Positions 15,390 through 22,427 of a stretch of DNA of 26,810 nucleotides are shown piece after piece. Source of the stretch: VBAS01 sp964581455 (GTDB taxonomy: Bacteria; Bacteroidota; Bacteroidia; Chitinophagales; Chitinophagaceae); NCBI GenBank assembly GCA_964581455.1, contig CAZOOT010000032.1:1-26810 (forward strand). Direction: 5' to 3'. The notes under the pieces were generated by a model. The model was not told where the DNA came from and ran no database searches. It saw only the letters and a list, made by a program, of their open reading frames with translations. The translations under genes were made by a program, and so were the position numbers. Every line of letters starts with the position of its first letter. Within the stretch, counting starts at the first letter, position 1.

Positions 15390-15444
15390 CAAAGGTGAAT
15401 TCTATTTATCATTAAGATTTATACAATTACTGATTTTAATTACA
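15390..15444 (-). promoter_or_regulatory. shared-architecture promoter P1 (CsbD-like / DUF5670 operon)
   Basis: On the minus strand: TGTAATT (15444-15438), then TATAAAT (15423-15417) exactly 21 bp later, then CACCTTTG (15397-15390) 26 bp after that. The predicted transcription start is about 30 nt before the CsbD-like ATG. Confidence 0.68.
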
Positions 15445-15617
15445 TCTTTACTTTCATCCTGCATTTATAAATTCTATTTCAATACTAAATATTCTTAACC
15501 GGGATTACTGTTAAAAAATGTCTTCCGTAATTGTAAGAGCTGCATTTAAAAACTGGTATTCATTATTTCTTGTCCTTTAATACATCCTACCTGGTAAATT
15601 CAAGACTATGTTTATAC

Positions 15618-15872
15618 TCATATTGTGTATAACACTCTGAGCTTTTCATTAATTTTTTTCTCCAGATCAATGTGCGTCTTTGTCTTTTTTACCTCATTCA
15701 AGGCATTTTCATAATTCATGACAGCTTCCTCAAACTGTCCGTTATTTTCCAACTTTAGTCCCTGAAAAAATAATTCCAGAGGTAAGTTCTTTTTGCTTCT
15801 AAGAATAGCACCTAAAATAAAGATGATAAGTATTACTATCATGATAAAAGGCAGGTATTGGTAAAATGTCAT
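15618..15872 (-). CDS. small single-pass membrane protein with TPR-like helical pair
   Basis: An 84-residue protein read from the ATG at 15872: MTFYQYLPFIMIVILIIFILGAILRSKK, one transmembrane helix. A cytoplasmic part follows with FFQGLKLENNGQFEEAVMNYENAL, which fits a tetratricopeptide-like helix-turn-helix, and a charged C-terminal helix. The frame is open upstream to an ATG at 15971, but promoter P2 (15963-15908) lies inside that extension, so its transcripts cannot include the longer start. Function is unknown; membrane-anchored mini-TPR proteins usually act as protein-binding adaptors. The gene appears monocistronic, with 262 bp to the CsbD-like gene, which has its own promoter. Confidence 0.78.
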   Translation of the reverse strand: MTFYQYLPFIMIVILIIFILGAILRSKKNLPLELFFQGLKLENNGQFEEAVMNYENALNEVKKTKTHIDLEKKINEKLRVLYTI

Positions 15873-15907
15873 ACTCAGAATTTTTATCTTACTTGTATAT
15901 TGATGTA

Positions 15908-15963
15908 TAAAGGTGAAACTATCTGCTGTCATATCTGTTACAAGAATCCGGGAAAATATTACA
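15908..15963 (-). promoter_or_regulatory. shared-architecture promoter P2 (TPR-like membrane gene)
   Basis: On the minus strand: TGTAATA (15963-15957), TGTAACA (15942-15936) 21 bp later, and CACCTTTA (15915-15908) 27 bp after that. The predicted start of transcription is about 30 nt before the ATG at 15872. Confidence 0.72.
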
Positions 15964-15971
15964 ACTTTCAC

Positions 15972-16260
15972 AGGTTTTCAGGCTTATTGAATCTTTTGAT
16001 TTATTTGCGTTGGCAGTGCGAAGTAGTCAGACTGGTTATTTTATACAATACGGCAGAAAAAGGTACAAATCTGCAATAATGCATCAGGCAGGCCTTCCGG
16101 AGCATTAGCATAAGTTTATTATAAAACAGCATTTTTTTTACCCGATCAATTTTATAAGTATTGAAGACTTTTATTTTCGGAATAGAATACTGATCATCTG
16201 TTTATTTGAAAGATTTGTCAAATGTTTAGCCTTAATTCAAAACAAATAAACAACAATGTA
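15972..16260. other. intergenic region with nothing recognisable
   Basis: 289 bp of AT-rich sequence between promoter P2 and the stop of the lipoprotein gene. I see no gene, no clear terminator for the lipoprotein gene, and only weak dyads. Confidence 0.5.
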
Positions 16261-16875
16261 CTATCTGAAATTTCCGGAAATAGTATAGCAAACCTTATTA
16301 TTTATTCTATAAAATATATCTCCATTGATTTTACGTAATCGCCGGATCTTTTTTTTGTCGAGCAATTGCCCTATACTATCGAAATATTGCGGCTGTGAAA
16401 AATAAGTGAGAGTATAATATTTTTTTGAAGAAAATGGCACACTGATTGAAACTGGTTTAATAGACATGAAAATCAAATCATTCCTTTTTCCATCAATATA
16501 ATAAGTAATCTTATTGACCCAGGTACAATGTATGGATCGCATCAGTTGTATAAACTCAATAATTTTCTGCGCATTAAAATGATAAGCAATCAATGTATCT
16601 GTGAGGCGCTTTTCATTTATGTTAAACCTATAAACGTAGTTAAGTGTATCTGTTATAATTTCAAAGTAAATAGTTTTGAATTTCTTGTCTGTAAAAGTAA
16701 AAGCAAAAGCGGCTTGCTCATTTAAACTTTTGTATGTTTCTTCTATCCTGTCCAGCACTTTTTCATTCTCGTAAAAATATTTAGAAGAAACAGCTTTTGA
16801 AAAACAGGAAATTAATAAAAGTGTGACTCCTGAAAATGATATTGTGATTAACAGTTTATTCAGCATAGTTTTCAT
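16261..16875 (-). CDS. small lipoprotein of unknown function, paired with a papain-like protein
   Basis: A 204-residue lipoprotein, MKTMLNKLLITISFSGVTLLLISC, with the acylated Cys at residue 24. An ATG three codons later (16866) is also possible. The mature part is basic, rich in Tyr, Ile and Lys and probably mostly beta-strand (FKTIYFEIITDTLNYVYRF, KITYYIDGKRNDLIFMSIK), with three non-lipobox cysteine/histidine features of unknown use. I recognise no family. The start overlaps the end of the upstream gene by 20 bp, so the two are translationally coupled and probably act together. It could be a partner, inhibitor or immunity protein of the upstream enzyme-like protein, or a cell-surface accessory; this is inference from arrangement only. 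Confidence 0.7.
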   Translation of the reverse strand: MKTMLNKLLITISFSGVTLLLISCFSKAVSSKYFYENEKVLDRIEETYKSLNEQAAFAFTFTDKKFKTIYFEIITDTLNYVYRFNINEKRLTDTLIAYHFNAQKIIEFIQLMRSIHCTWVNKITYYIDGKRNDLIFMSIKPVSISVPFSSKKYYTLTYFSQPQYFDSIGQLLDKKKIRRLRKINGDIFYRINNKVCYTISGNFR

Positions 16876-17857
16876 TTTTTGTACAATAAGTAATACCAAA
16901 TACGATTCGTTTTAAAAATGCGGAAGAAAATTGCAGCAATGTTTTTCCTCCATAACCTGAATAAACCAAAGTAATGACATCATTTTTCTTACTGATTCTG
17001 TCAGCAACAATAAAATGGGTAGGAATTTCCAGACCAGTATTTTTACGATTTTTTTTATGCAAGATCCTGTTATTGATATATAAAACAACTTTGCCGGTTT
17101 CCAGTTTTTCACTGATGTATTGATACAGGTCTTCAATTTTGGGTCGCGAAAAATCTGCTCCTTTTGCACTTACCTCATAGTAAGTAAGTTTATTTACCAT
17201 CCGGTTAAATTTGGCATAATTAACGGATGCCCATAATTTATCTTCATCATCCGGATCATATTTCCTGTTGAATATATTCACGTATCCTTTGAAATGATCA
17301 GCTAGACACAAGAACCACATTTGTTCTGCAGGACGTATATCCAGAATACCTTTATACCTGAGCATGCCCGCTGCCTTTTTTATAGCACCAGTAGGTTCGA
17401 AATTGATATTTCTGTATGTTGCTTTTCCATCGTTGTATAATTGTATTAAAAGCTTTGCATAGCCCAAAGGATCGTCCATTAAAATCAAATAGGTCAATAC
17501 CCCATATCCGCAAAAGTTGGTTCCATTACCAGGATATACACTTAGGGGCTGTAGAATATTTACTTTAATATTTTTTAGAAAAAGGGCAGGATTTATATTC
17601 GGCCAGGATGCACTGGGTTCCAGTTTTTTTATCTTATCAATAAATTCAATAGCTTGTAGTTGAGAGGTGATTGAAGTGGAATCATTAATCGTTTTTTTTA
17701 CAGGATTTGCGTAAGTTGCTGTTATCTGGAATAATACTAATCCTAAAATCCATAAACCTCTTATAAAAGATATTCCCCGCCTTGCTATTAGATTTGTTTT
17801 CAACTTACTAATATTTTTTATTATTAAAGTAATTAAAAAATATATATTCAAAAGCAC
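16856..17857 (-). CDS. exported papain-fold-like protein (putative cysteine peptidase or amidase)
   Basis: A 333-residue protein with a long N-terminus: a hydrophobic stretch at about 1-13, then a signal-like segment GLWILGLVLFQITATYA (34-50). The mature part contains NGTNFCGYGVLTYL around Cys116, a helix-initial Cys preceded by a short polar loop as in papain-like enzymes. Further on is PTHFIVADRI (His281), followed by NDVITLVYSGYGGKTLLQF, the usual His-strand and following strand of C39/papain folds. The third catalytic residue is unclear: Ser300 sits where Asp is common, and Asp293 is nearby. I assign a cysteine-peptidase/amidase-like fold by motif spacing only. It overlaps the downstream lipoprotein gene. 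No shared-type promoter is upstream, and a terminator at 17896-17921 insulates it from the PepSY operon. Confidence 0.6.
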   Translation of the reverse strand: MLLNIYFLITLIIKNISKLKTNLIARRGISFIRGLWILGLVLFQITATYANPVKKTINDSTSITSQLQAIEFIDKIKKLEPSASWPNINPALFLKNIKVNILQPLSVYPGNGTNFCGYGVLTYLILMDDPLGYAKLLIQLYNDGKATYRNINFEPTGAIKKAAGMLRYKGILDIRPAEQMWFLCLADHFKGYVNIFNRKYDPDDEDKLWASVNYAKFNRMVNKLTYYEVSAKGADFSRPKIEDLYQYISEKLETGKVVLYINNRILHKKNRKNTGLEIPTHFIVADRISKKNDVITLVYSGYGGKTLLQFSSAFLKRIVFGITYCTKNENYAE

Positions 17858-17895
17858 ATATGTTATAAGTCTTCCGAATTTTAAACAAAAAATAA

Positions 17896-17921
17896 AACCG
17901 CCCTGAATATACCGGGCGGTT
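17896..17921 (-). terminator. intrinsic terminator of the OmpA-lipoprotein/porin/PepSY operon
   Basis: AACCGCCC (17896-17903) pairs with GGGCGGTT (17914-17921) around a 10-nt loop. On the minus strand the stem is followed by TTATTTTTTG. It is 45 bp beyond the PepSY-like gene stop. Confidence 0.85.
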
Positions 17922-17965
17922 AATTTTTATAAAAGTCTTGAATCAATAATTATACTAATCTTGAA

Positions 17966-18646
17966 TCAATAATCATATTGTACGGGTTGACCATCTTTAT
18001 CATAAAAAAAATATCCCGTGTTTCCCTGCATATTATCCTTTATCCTGAATATGTTTTTTGCGCCATTGGGCCGCTCAACCTTAATAATTTCTTCCAACTT
18101 AGTTCCCGGCCGGCGTTTGAAAATTGAATCCAGAATATTTCCCGGCACTTCATTACTTGTCACGGGTGTTCTGGTGTCTTTTCTTTCCCCATTGGCATGG
18201 TAAACTGCAGTTGACATGTTTAGTCCGCTTCCAAAAGTAGCAGTCCAATCACCCCTGTATTTACTCCAGGTAACATTGTTCGCATTGGGATAATCCCGTT
18301 GAAATCCTTCTCTTACTTTCGCAGGCTGATTCCTGGAAAACTTCGGGCCATTGCCACTTTTATCTGATGTGCCATCCCAAACTTTTTGACTGTGTTCTTC
18401 CTTCACTTTCTTTTCACGTTCATCTTTGATATCTTTTTCGTACTTATCTTTTACCTTCTCATCACGGTCTTCCTTGGCTTTCTTCCTGTAATCCTTATTT
18501 ACTTTTATTACTTTATCCTCTTTTTCATGCTGAGCCTTACTTTTTTCTGTCTTTGCCTTACCGTTTTCATTTTTATCCCCACTCTTCTGGGCAATAATAG
18601 TTAAACTAAAAACGAATCCGATAGCCAATAAAATTGTTTTTTTCAT
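17966..18646 (-). CDS. exported Lys/Glu-rich protein with C-terminal PepSY-like domain
   Basis: A 226-residue protein starting MKKTILLAIGFVFSLTIIAQ (signal peptide). An ATG eight codons earlier exists but would overlap the porin stop; the chosen start leaves 10 bp. Residues about 22-90 are a highly charged, repetitive stretch of Lys, Glu and Asp (KVKDKYEKDIKDEREKKVKE), likely an extended helix. The C-terminal part, VREGFQRDYPNANNVTWSKYRGDWTATF, then MSTAVYHANGERKDTRT and a second half ending TGYFFYDKDGQPVQYDY, is the PepSY-like/DUF2874 fold seen in periplasmic proteins of Bacteroidota. That fold probably binds or inhibits periplasmic proteins; no enzymatic activity is expected. It is the last gene of the operon with the OmpA lipoprotein and porin. 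Confidence 0.82.
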   Translation of the reverse strand: MKKTILLAIGFVFSLTIIAQKSGDKNENGKAKTEKSKAQHEKEDKVIKVNKDYRKKAKEDRDEKVKDKYEKDIKDEREKKVKEEHSQKVWDGTSDKSGNGPKFSRNQPAKVREGFQRDYPNANNVTWSKYRGDWTATFGSGLNMSTAVYHANGERKDTRTPVTSNEVPGNILDSIFKRRPGTKLEEIIKVERPNGAKNIFRIKDNMQGNTGYFFYDKDGQPVQYDY

Positions 18647-18656
18647 ATACATGATT

Positions 18657-19349
18657 TTAGAATTTGACACCTAATGAAAAACCAAAACCTGTGTTTTTTG
18701 CAGATGTTTGATCATTGTTGTTCCCTTCATATTCTGGATTGATCTTTACAAGACCCAATTGCGTATTTAACTGAAAGGAAACTCTGTTGGCAAACTCATA
18801 ACCAATTAGCATATTGGCACCCGCATCAATTGGTCTTAAATAAACTACGTTATCCCGGTCAGTAATCAAAACCTTATTCTGGAATTCTATTTTTTCACTC
18901 TGATTTGATCCGTTGTTATCATAAGTGGCATTACCACCAATACCCATGGCTACATATGGTCCAAAACCCAATAACATATGTCCACTACCCAATAAGGGCT
19001 TGTAAATAAAATTCAGGGGCAATTCCACATAGGATATTTTTAAAGTGGTATTAAAAGATTGACCCAGAAAAAGATCATTACTCTTTGCTCCTTTTATAGA
19101 ATATAGCAAACCAGGTTGAAAATAAAAGTCCGTTCCTACCGGAATGTCTAAATTAATCCCGGCATTAAACCCGGTTAACAGATCATTCTTTAACTTATTC
19201 CCATTATCATCTGTACCATTAATATTCTGAAAGTTTACACCGGCACGAATTCCAAAACTTGTAGCGCCGGTTTGATTTACTTTTTGCTGTGCCTCGGAAA
19301 ATATAGCACCTAACACCAATACTGCGATTAAACTGATTCTTTTATTCAT
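18657..19349 (-). CDS. porin-family outer-membrane beta-barrel protein
   Basis: A 230-residue protein with a signal peptide (MNKRISLIAVLVLGAIFSEAQQ). The mature part is an eight-strand-type barrel: SFGIRAGVNFQNI, LTGFNAGINLDIPVGTDFYFQPGLLYSIKGA, KISYVELPLNFIYKPLLGSGHMLLGFGPYVAMGIGG, and a C-terminal GFGFSLGVKF that ends in an aromatic residue as barrels do for BAM recognition. It belongs to the outer-membrane beta-barrel families (OMP_b-brl_2 type) common in Bacteroidota; individual function is unknown. It lies 35 bp downstream of the OmpA lipoprotein gene and 10 bp upstream of the PepSY-like gene, so these three form one operon from promoter P3. Confidence 0.9.
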   Translation of the reverse strand: MNKRISLIAVLVLGAIFSEAQQKVNQTGATSFGIRAGVNFQNINGTDDNGNKLKNDLLTGFNAGINLDIPVGTDFYFQPGLLYSIKGAKSNDLFLGQSFNTTLKISYVELPLNFIYKPLLGSGHMLLGFGPYVAMGIGGNATYDNNGSNQSEKIEFQNKVLITDRDNVVYLRPIDAGANMLIGYEFANRVSFQLNTQLGLVKINPEYEGNNNDQTSAKNTGFGFSLGVKF

Positions 19350-19384
19350 TTTGTTTTTTTTATTTAATTCAAAAAATTCTTTAA

Positions 19385-20089
19385 TTATTCACCACTGTTT
19401 TTTGCTGCTTCTTTTGCAGCATCTTCCTTCATTTTTTCATTGGCAGAAACAACAAACTCTACCCGGCGGTTCTGAGCCTGTCCATCTTCCGTTGTGTTAG
19501 TATACTTAGGTAATAATTCACCAAATCCTATTGTTGTAAGTCTTGCTGTTGCAATAACAATTCTTGAATTTGTAATACCAAATCCTGACAAATAGGAAGC
19601 GACAGCAACTGCCCGGCGTTCTGAAAGAGCCTGGTTATAATTAACCGCTCCTTTACTATCTGTATGCCCCTGAATTTCAATATTGGTATCCGGGTATTTT
19701 TGAAGGATAGCAACCAGCTTATCCAAATTAGTACGGGCATCTGCTGATAGTGATGACTGATCAAAACCAAACAGAATCTTATTATTAAATTCAATTACTA
19801 TCCCTTCCCCTACTCTGACTACTATAGCTTCAGGAATGTCTTTTTTCATTTCTTCTGCCTGCTTATCCATCTTGCGGCCGATAACAGCCCCTGTAACACC
19901 ACCAACTGTAGCACCAATAACAGCACCAAGTACTGTATTACCAGTTGCCTTGCCTATTACTGCTCCTGTTGCTGCGCCTCCGGCTGTTCCAATAACAGCT
20001 CCCTTTTGTGACTTGTTCATGGATTTACATCCCATACCAAAAATGGCAATCATTGAGATTCCTGCTATTAAAATTTTTATTCTTTTCAT
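19385..20089 (-). CDS. OmpA-domain lipoprotein with glycine-zipper segment
   Basis: A 234-residue protein with a lipoprotein signal ending FGMGC (Cys21). Residues about 29-72 are a glycine-zipper (KGAVIGTAGGAATGAVIGKATGN... GAVIGRKM), suited to a membrane hairpin or oligomerisation. The OmpA domain follows: ILFGFDQSSLSADARTNLDKL, then IEIQGHTDSKGAVNYNQALSERRAVAVASYL and QNRRVEFVV. It tethers the outer membrane to peptidoglycan, like YiaD-type proteins. Unusually, RIVIATARLTTIGFGELLP carries about seven extra residues between the normally adjacent R-I and T-x-G-F-G-E positions; the frame is kept. It is the first gene of the operon with the porin and PepSY-like genes, with a leader of about 87 nt from promoter P3. 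Confidence 0.92.
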   Translation of the reverse strand: MKRIKILIAGISMIAIFGMGCKSMNKSQKGAVIGTAGGAATGAVIGKATGNTVLGAVIGATVGGVTGAVIGRKMDKQAEEMKKDIPEAIVVRVGEGIVIEFNNKILFGFDQSSLSADARTNLDKLVAILQKYPDTNIEIQGHTDSKGAVNYNQALSERRAVAVASYLSGFGITNSRIVIATARLTTIGFGELLPKYTNTTEDGQAQNRRVEFVVSANEKMKEDAAKEAAKNSGE

Positions 20090-20180
20090 TTTGTTTTTTT
20101 TTAAAATTGAATTGTTCTATTTGCTTGTTTTTCCAAAATATTTTTACATTTTGGTTTGTTTTAAATATTAAATCAGAATA

Positions 20181-20236
20181 CAAAGATGATTGTATTTGTT
20201 AAGGTTAATGTTACACAACAATCTATTTATGTTACA
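20181..20236 (-). promoter_or_regulatory. shared-architecture promoter P3 (OmpA-lipoprotein operon)
   Basis: On the minus strand: TGTAACA (20236-20230), an identical TGTAACA (20215-20209) 21 bp later, and CATCTTTG (20188-20181) 27 bp after that. It has two perfect consensus boxes and is the best example of the set. Confidence 0.75.
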
Positions 20237-20300
20237 TCATTCATATGTATTGAATACAGTTGAAACAGTAACTGTAAAATCTTTATTTAACTTGTAAAAA

Positions 20301-20324
20301 AATCCCCGGTAGTTACCGGAGATT
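20301..20324 (-). terminator. intrinsic terminator of the M48 protease gene
   Basis: On the minus strand AATCTCCGGTA-AC-TACCGGGGATT followed by TTTTT. One pair is G-U on the minus-strand RNA but would be A-C on the plus strand, which fixes the orientation. It is 35 bp beyond the protease stop. Confidence 0.85.
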
Positions 20325-20358
20325 TTTGCGTTCTCAAGGTTTAATAGTATAATCTTTT

Positions 20359-21165
20359 TTATCTGCTCATTGGTTTATAATATTCCATTGCTTTTGGCAT
20401 ATTTGCTTTCATATTTGCAATTCTGGTTGCATCAGAAGGGTGACTGCTTAAAAACTCTGGCGGCTTTGCTCCTCCTGCAGCAGCCATTCTTTCCCAGAAA
20501 GGAATAGCTACCTGTGGATTATAACCTGCCATTGCTGAAAAGTACAATCCAAATTTATCAGCCTCGGATTCTTCTTTACGGGAAAAAGGCAATAAACCTC
20601 CAACTGTAGTTCCAACACCATAAGCAGTCATAAACATGTTTTGAGTTTCTGATGGTTTATTGGCAAGTGCCACCTGAAGGGCAACTCCACCTAACTGCTG
20701 TAATAAAGCCTGGCTCATTCTTTCTCCACCATGCTGTGCAATGGCGTGAGTAATCTCATGTCCCATTACTACTGCCAGTGCTGCTTCATTCTGGGTGATG
20801 GCCAATAACCCGGTATACACTACAACTTTTCCGCCTGGCATGGCCCATGCATTTGCAGCTTTATCTTCTATAAGATTAAATTCCCACTGGTACCCTTCCA
20901 GGATAGAAGGCATTCCTTTACCATCATAATAAATTTTTATAGCGTTAGCTATTCTTGTTCCTACACGTCGTACCATTTCAGCATCCCTGTTCGAGCTGGC
21001 ACTGACAACTTTGTTTTCGCTCAGAAAACTCTGGTATTGCTGTTTAGCCATGGATTGCAATTCAGTCTCAGATACCAGGCTTAATTGCTTGCGACCCGTT
21101 ACCAGGTTTTGCGTACAACCGCTGATAAGCGCTGCTATTATAAGTAAAGAAATTATTTTTTTCAT
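20359..21165 (-). CDS. M48-family metalloprotease, lipoprotein (LoiP/BepA-like)
   Basis: A 268-residue lipoprotein (MKKIISLLIIAALISGC, Cys17) with the zinc-protease motif HEITH at residues 136-140. The third ligand, Glu199, is in the ESEAD motif (KEESEADKFG). Upstream AWAMPGGKVVVYTGLL is the substrate-groove strand typical of periplasmic M48 proteases such as LoiP, YcaL and BepA. These act in envelope quality control, degrading misassembled outer-membrane proteins or activating lipoproteins. Later motifs, FSRKEESEAD, GYNPQVAIPFWERM and FLSSHPSDATRIANM, complete the family pattern. It has no TPR tail, so it is LoiP-like and not full BepA. Promoter P4 gives a leader of about 88 nt and places it in the predicted envelope stress regulon. 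Confidence 0.93.
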   Translation of the reverse strand: MKKIISLLIIAALISGCTQNLVTGRKQLSLVSETELQSMAKQQYQSFLSENKVVSASSNRDAEMVRRVGTRIANAIKIYYDGKGMPSILEGYQWEFNLIEDKAANAWAMPGGKVVVYTGLLAITQNEAALAVVMGHEITHAIAQHGGERMSQALLQQLGGVALQVALANKPSETQNMFMTAYGVGTTVGGLLPFSRKEESEADKFGLYFSAMAGYNPQVAIPFWERMAAAGGAKPPEFLSSHPSDATRIANMKANMPKAMEYYKPMSR

Positions 21166-21258
21166 TTTATTTTTTTATCAGATTAAATTGAAAACATCTC
21201 CCGGATATTTACACAGACCTGTTTTTAAATTAAAGGTTGTCAGTAACTAAACAATTAA

Positions 21259-21314
21259 CAAAGTTGAATCTCTTTGTACATTGAATCATTATACAATTTC
21301 TTATTATAGTTGTA
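21259..21314 (-). promoter_or_regulatory. shared-architecture promoter P4 (M48 protease)
   Basis: On the minus strand: TACAACT (21314-21308), TATAATG (21293-21287) 21 bp later, and CAACTTTG (21266-21259) 27 bp after that. It is the weakest box match of the set, but the spacing is exact. Confidence 0.6.
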
Positions 21315-21374
21315 TCATTCATTGTTTTCAAAAAAAGATCCAGGTTGACTGCAAATTCTGAAATGTGTGAATTA

Positions 21375-21430
21375 TGTAATTTTTTTATAAAACGGTGTAA
21401 GATTTTTTGGCGGATTACTTCTCACCTTTA
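21375..21430 (+). promoter_or_regulatory. shared-architecture promoter P5 (coiled-coil membrane protein)
   Basis: TGTAATT (21375-21381), TGTAAGA (21396-21402) 21 bp later, CACCTTTA (21423-21430) 27 bp after that. It is divergent from P4 within the same 344-bp spacer, and the leader is about 75 nt. Confidence 0.7.
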
Positions 21431-21509
21431 TAGAACAATTAACAAACCTCTTTACAAAATTTACTCGATCTGCAAAGGGTTATCAAAATCAAACTTTAAA
21501 AACAAGAAA

Positions 21510-21827
21510 ATGATTACAAAAAAAACTTTCAGAACAGCAACGCTTGTTATTCTTATGGCGATTGCAATGCCAGCAAGCTCAGCTATTCTGGCCCCGGAGA
21601 ATTCCACTAACCCTGCCACAGCTGAAAACGCCAGAACTCAGCAACTGGTGCAGCGTTTGGAAGAGATCAGGAGTATAGATAAATCAGATATGACAAGACT
21701 TGAAAAGAAAGCAATCAGAAAAGAAGTTGTGGAAATCAAAAAAGAAATGAAAGCAATGAGTGGTGGCGTTTATCTTTCTGTAGGAGCTATTATTATTGTG
21801 ATATTGTTATTGATACTATTATTATAA
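21510..21827 (+). CDS. small exported membrane protein with coiled coil and C-terminal helix
   Basis: A 105-residue protein from the ATG at 21510. The frame is open back to 21345, but promoter P5 (to 21430) lies inside that extension and the upstream residues look non-protein-like. It has a signal peptide or first helix (TATLVILMAIAMPASSAIL). A charged helical region follows (ARTQQLVQRLEEIRSIDKSDMTRLEKKAIRKEVVEIKKEMKAM), then GGVYLSVGAIIIVILLLILLL as a C-terminal transmembrane helix with no tail. The topology suggests a periplasmic coiled coil anchored in the inner membrane. I recognise this arrangement as recurrent in Chitinophagaceae but know no function. It is monocistronic, ended by the terminator at 21965-21988. 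Confidence 0.8.
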   Translation: MITKKTFRTATLVILMAIAMPASSAILAPENSTNPATAENARTQQLVQRLEEIRSIDKSDMTRLEKKAIRKEVVEIKKEMKAMSGGVYLSVGAIIIVILLLILLL

Positions 21828-21964
21828 TATCTGATTTGATAACAGGCAAAACAACAAAGCTCCTGTATATATTAAATGGATTTAACTCTAATTCCGGATA
21901 TCAGTTACCCTGAAATGAATAAATATGTAAAAATTACTAACCACTAACACTTATCCTCTGTTTT

Positions 21965-21988
21965 AACCACCCCGGATCAGGGGTGGTT
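21965..21988 (+). terminator. intrinsic terminator of the coiled-coil membrane protein gene
   Basis: AACCACCCC-GGATCA-GGGGTGGTT: a perfect 9-bp stem with a 6-nt loop, followed by TTATCTTATT. It lies 137 bp after the stop. The spacer 21828-22137 otherwise holds only this hairpin and promoter P6. Confidence 0.85.
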
Positions 21989-22057
21989 TTATCTTATTAT
22001 TATACTGCTGATATACATTTCTGTATTTCACCAAATGTCTTCCTGGAGTATGAATAA

Positions 22058-22113
22058 TATAACTCTTATTCAATACGATGTAACAATTTGTATAACAAAG
22101 CAACTCATCTTTG
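22058..22113 (+). promoter_or_regulatory. shared-architecture promoter P6 (Thivi_2564-like gene)
   Basis: TATAACT (22058-22064), TGTAACA (22079-22085) 21 bp later, CATCTTTG (22106-22113) 27 bp after that. The ATG at 22138 follows about 20 nt after the predicted start. Confidence 0.72.
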
Positions 22114-22137
22114 TTTTTCAAGATTAAAATAATTACC

Positions 22138-22323
22138 ATGTCACTTCTTACTATTTTATTAGTCCTGATAGTTGTTGGCGTTCTTCTCTGGCTTATCAAC
22201 TCCTATATTCCAATGGACCGCAAAATCAAAGGCATACTGAATGCAGTTGTAGTTATAGTAGTTGTCATCTGGCTTTTACAGGCGTTTGGACTTTTGGATT
22301 CAATAAAAAACTTCCGGATCTAA
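22138..22323 (+). CDS. Thivi_2564-family small membrane protein
   Basis: A 61-residue protein starting MSLLTILLVLIVVGVLLWLI with two transmembrane helices. They are joined by a short loop with the characteristic N-S-Y-I-P-M-D and K-I-K-G-I-L-N, followed by AVVVIVVVIWLLQAFGLL and a short tail. This pattern matches the Thivi_2564 family of about 60-residue membrane proteins, whose function is not established. An in-frame ATG exists at 22111, but it overlaps the P6 -7 box (22106-22113) and so lies upstream of the transcript start; 22138 is the start. It may extend into the mla operon, which begins 104 bp downstream without an obvious terminator between. Confidence 0.88.
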   Translation: MSLLTILLVLIVVGVLLWLINSYIPMDRKIKGILNAVVVIVVVIWLLQAFGLLDSIKNFRI

Positions 22324-22354
22324 AAAAGACAGATTAATTAAGCATTTGCTGGTA

Positions 22355-22378
22355 CTGTTATTCGCAAATACATAACAG
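22355..22378. promoter_or_regulatory. 7-bp inverted repeat upstream of mlaE
   Basis: CTGTTAT (22355-22361), 10-nt spacer, ATAACAG (22372-22378); the half-sites are perfectly complementary. There is no following T-tract, so it is operator-like and not a terminator. It lies 50 bp before the mlaE start. Confidence 0.35.
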
Positions 22379-22427
22379 GCATTTCTTTCTTGATTTATAA
22401 ATTTTATTCATTAAATAAAAAAAGCAA

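Noticed and set aside
17861..17867. Single TGTTATA box (minus strand TATAACA) upstream of the papain-like gene
   Set aside because: No second box 21 bp away and no -7 element 27 bp downstream.
21876..21947. Plus-strand 23-codon frame starting MDLTLIPDIS between the coiled-coil membrane gene and its terminator
   Set aside because: Short, no membrane or domain pattern, and frames of this length are expected by chance.
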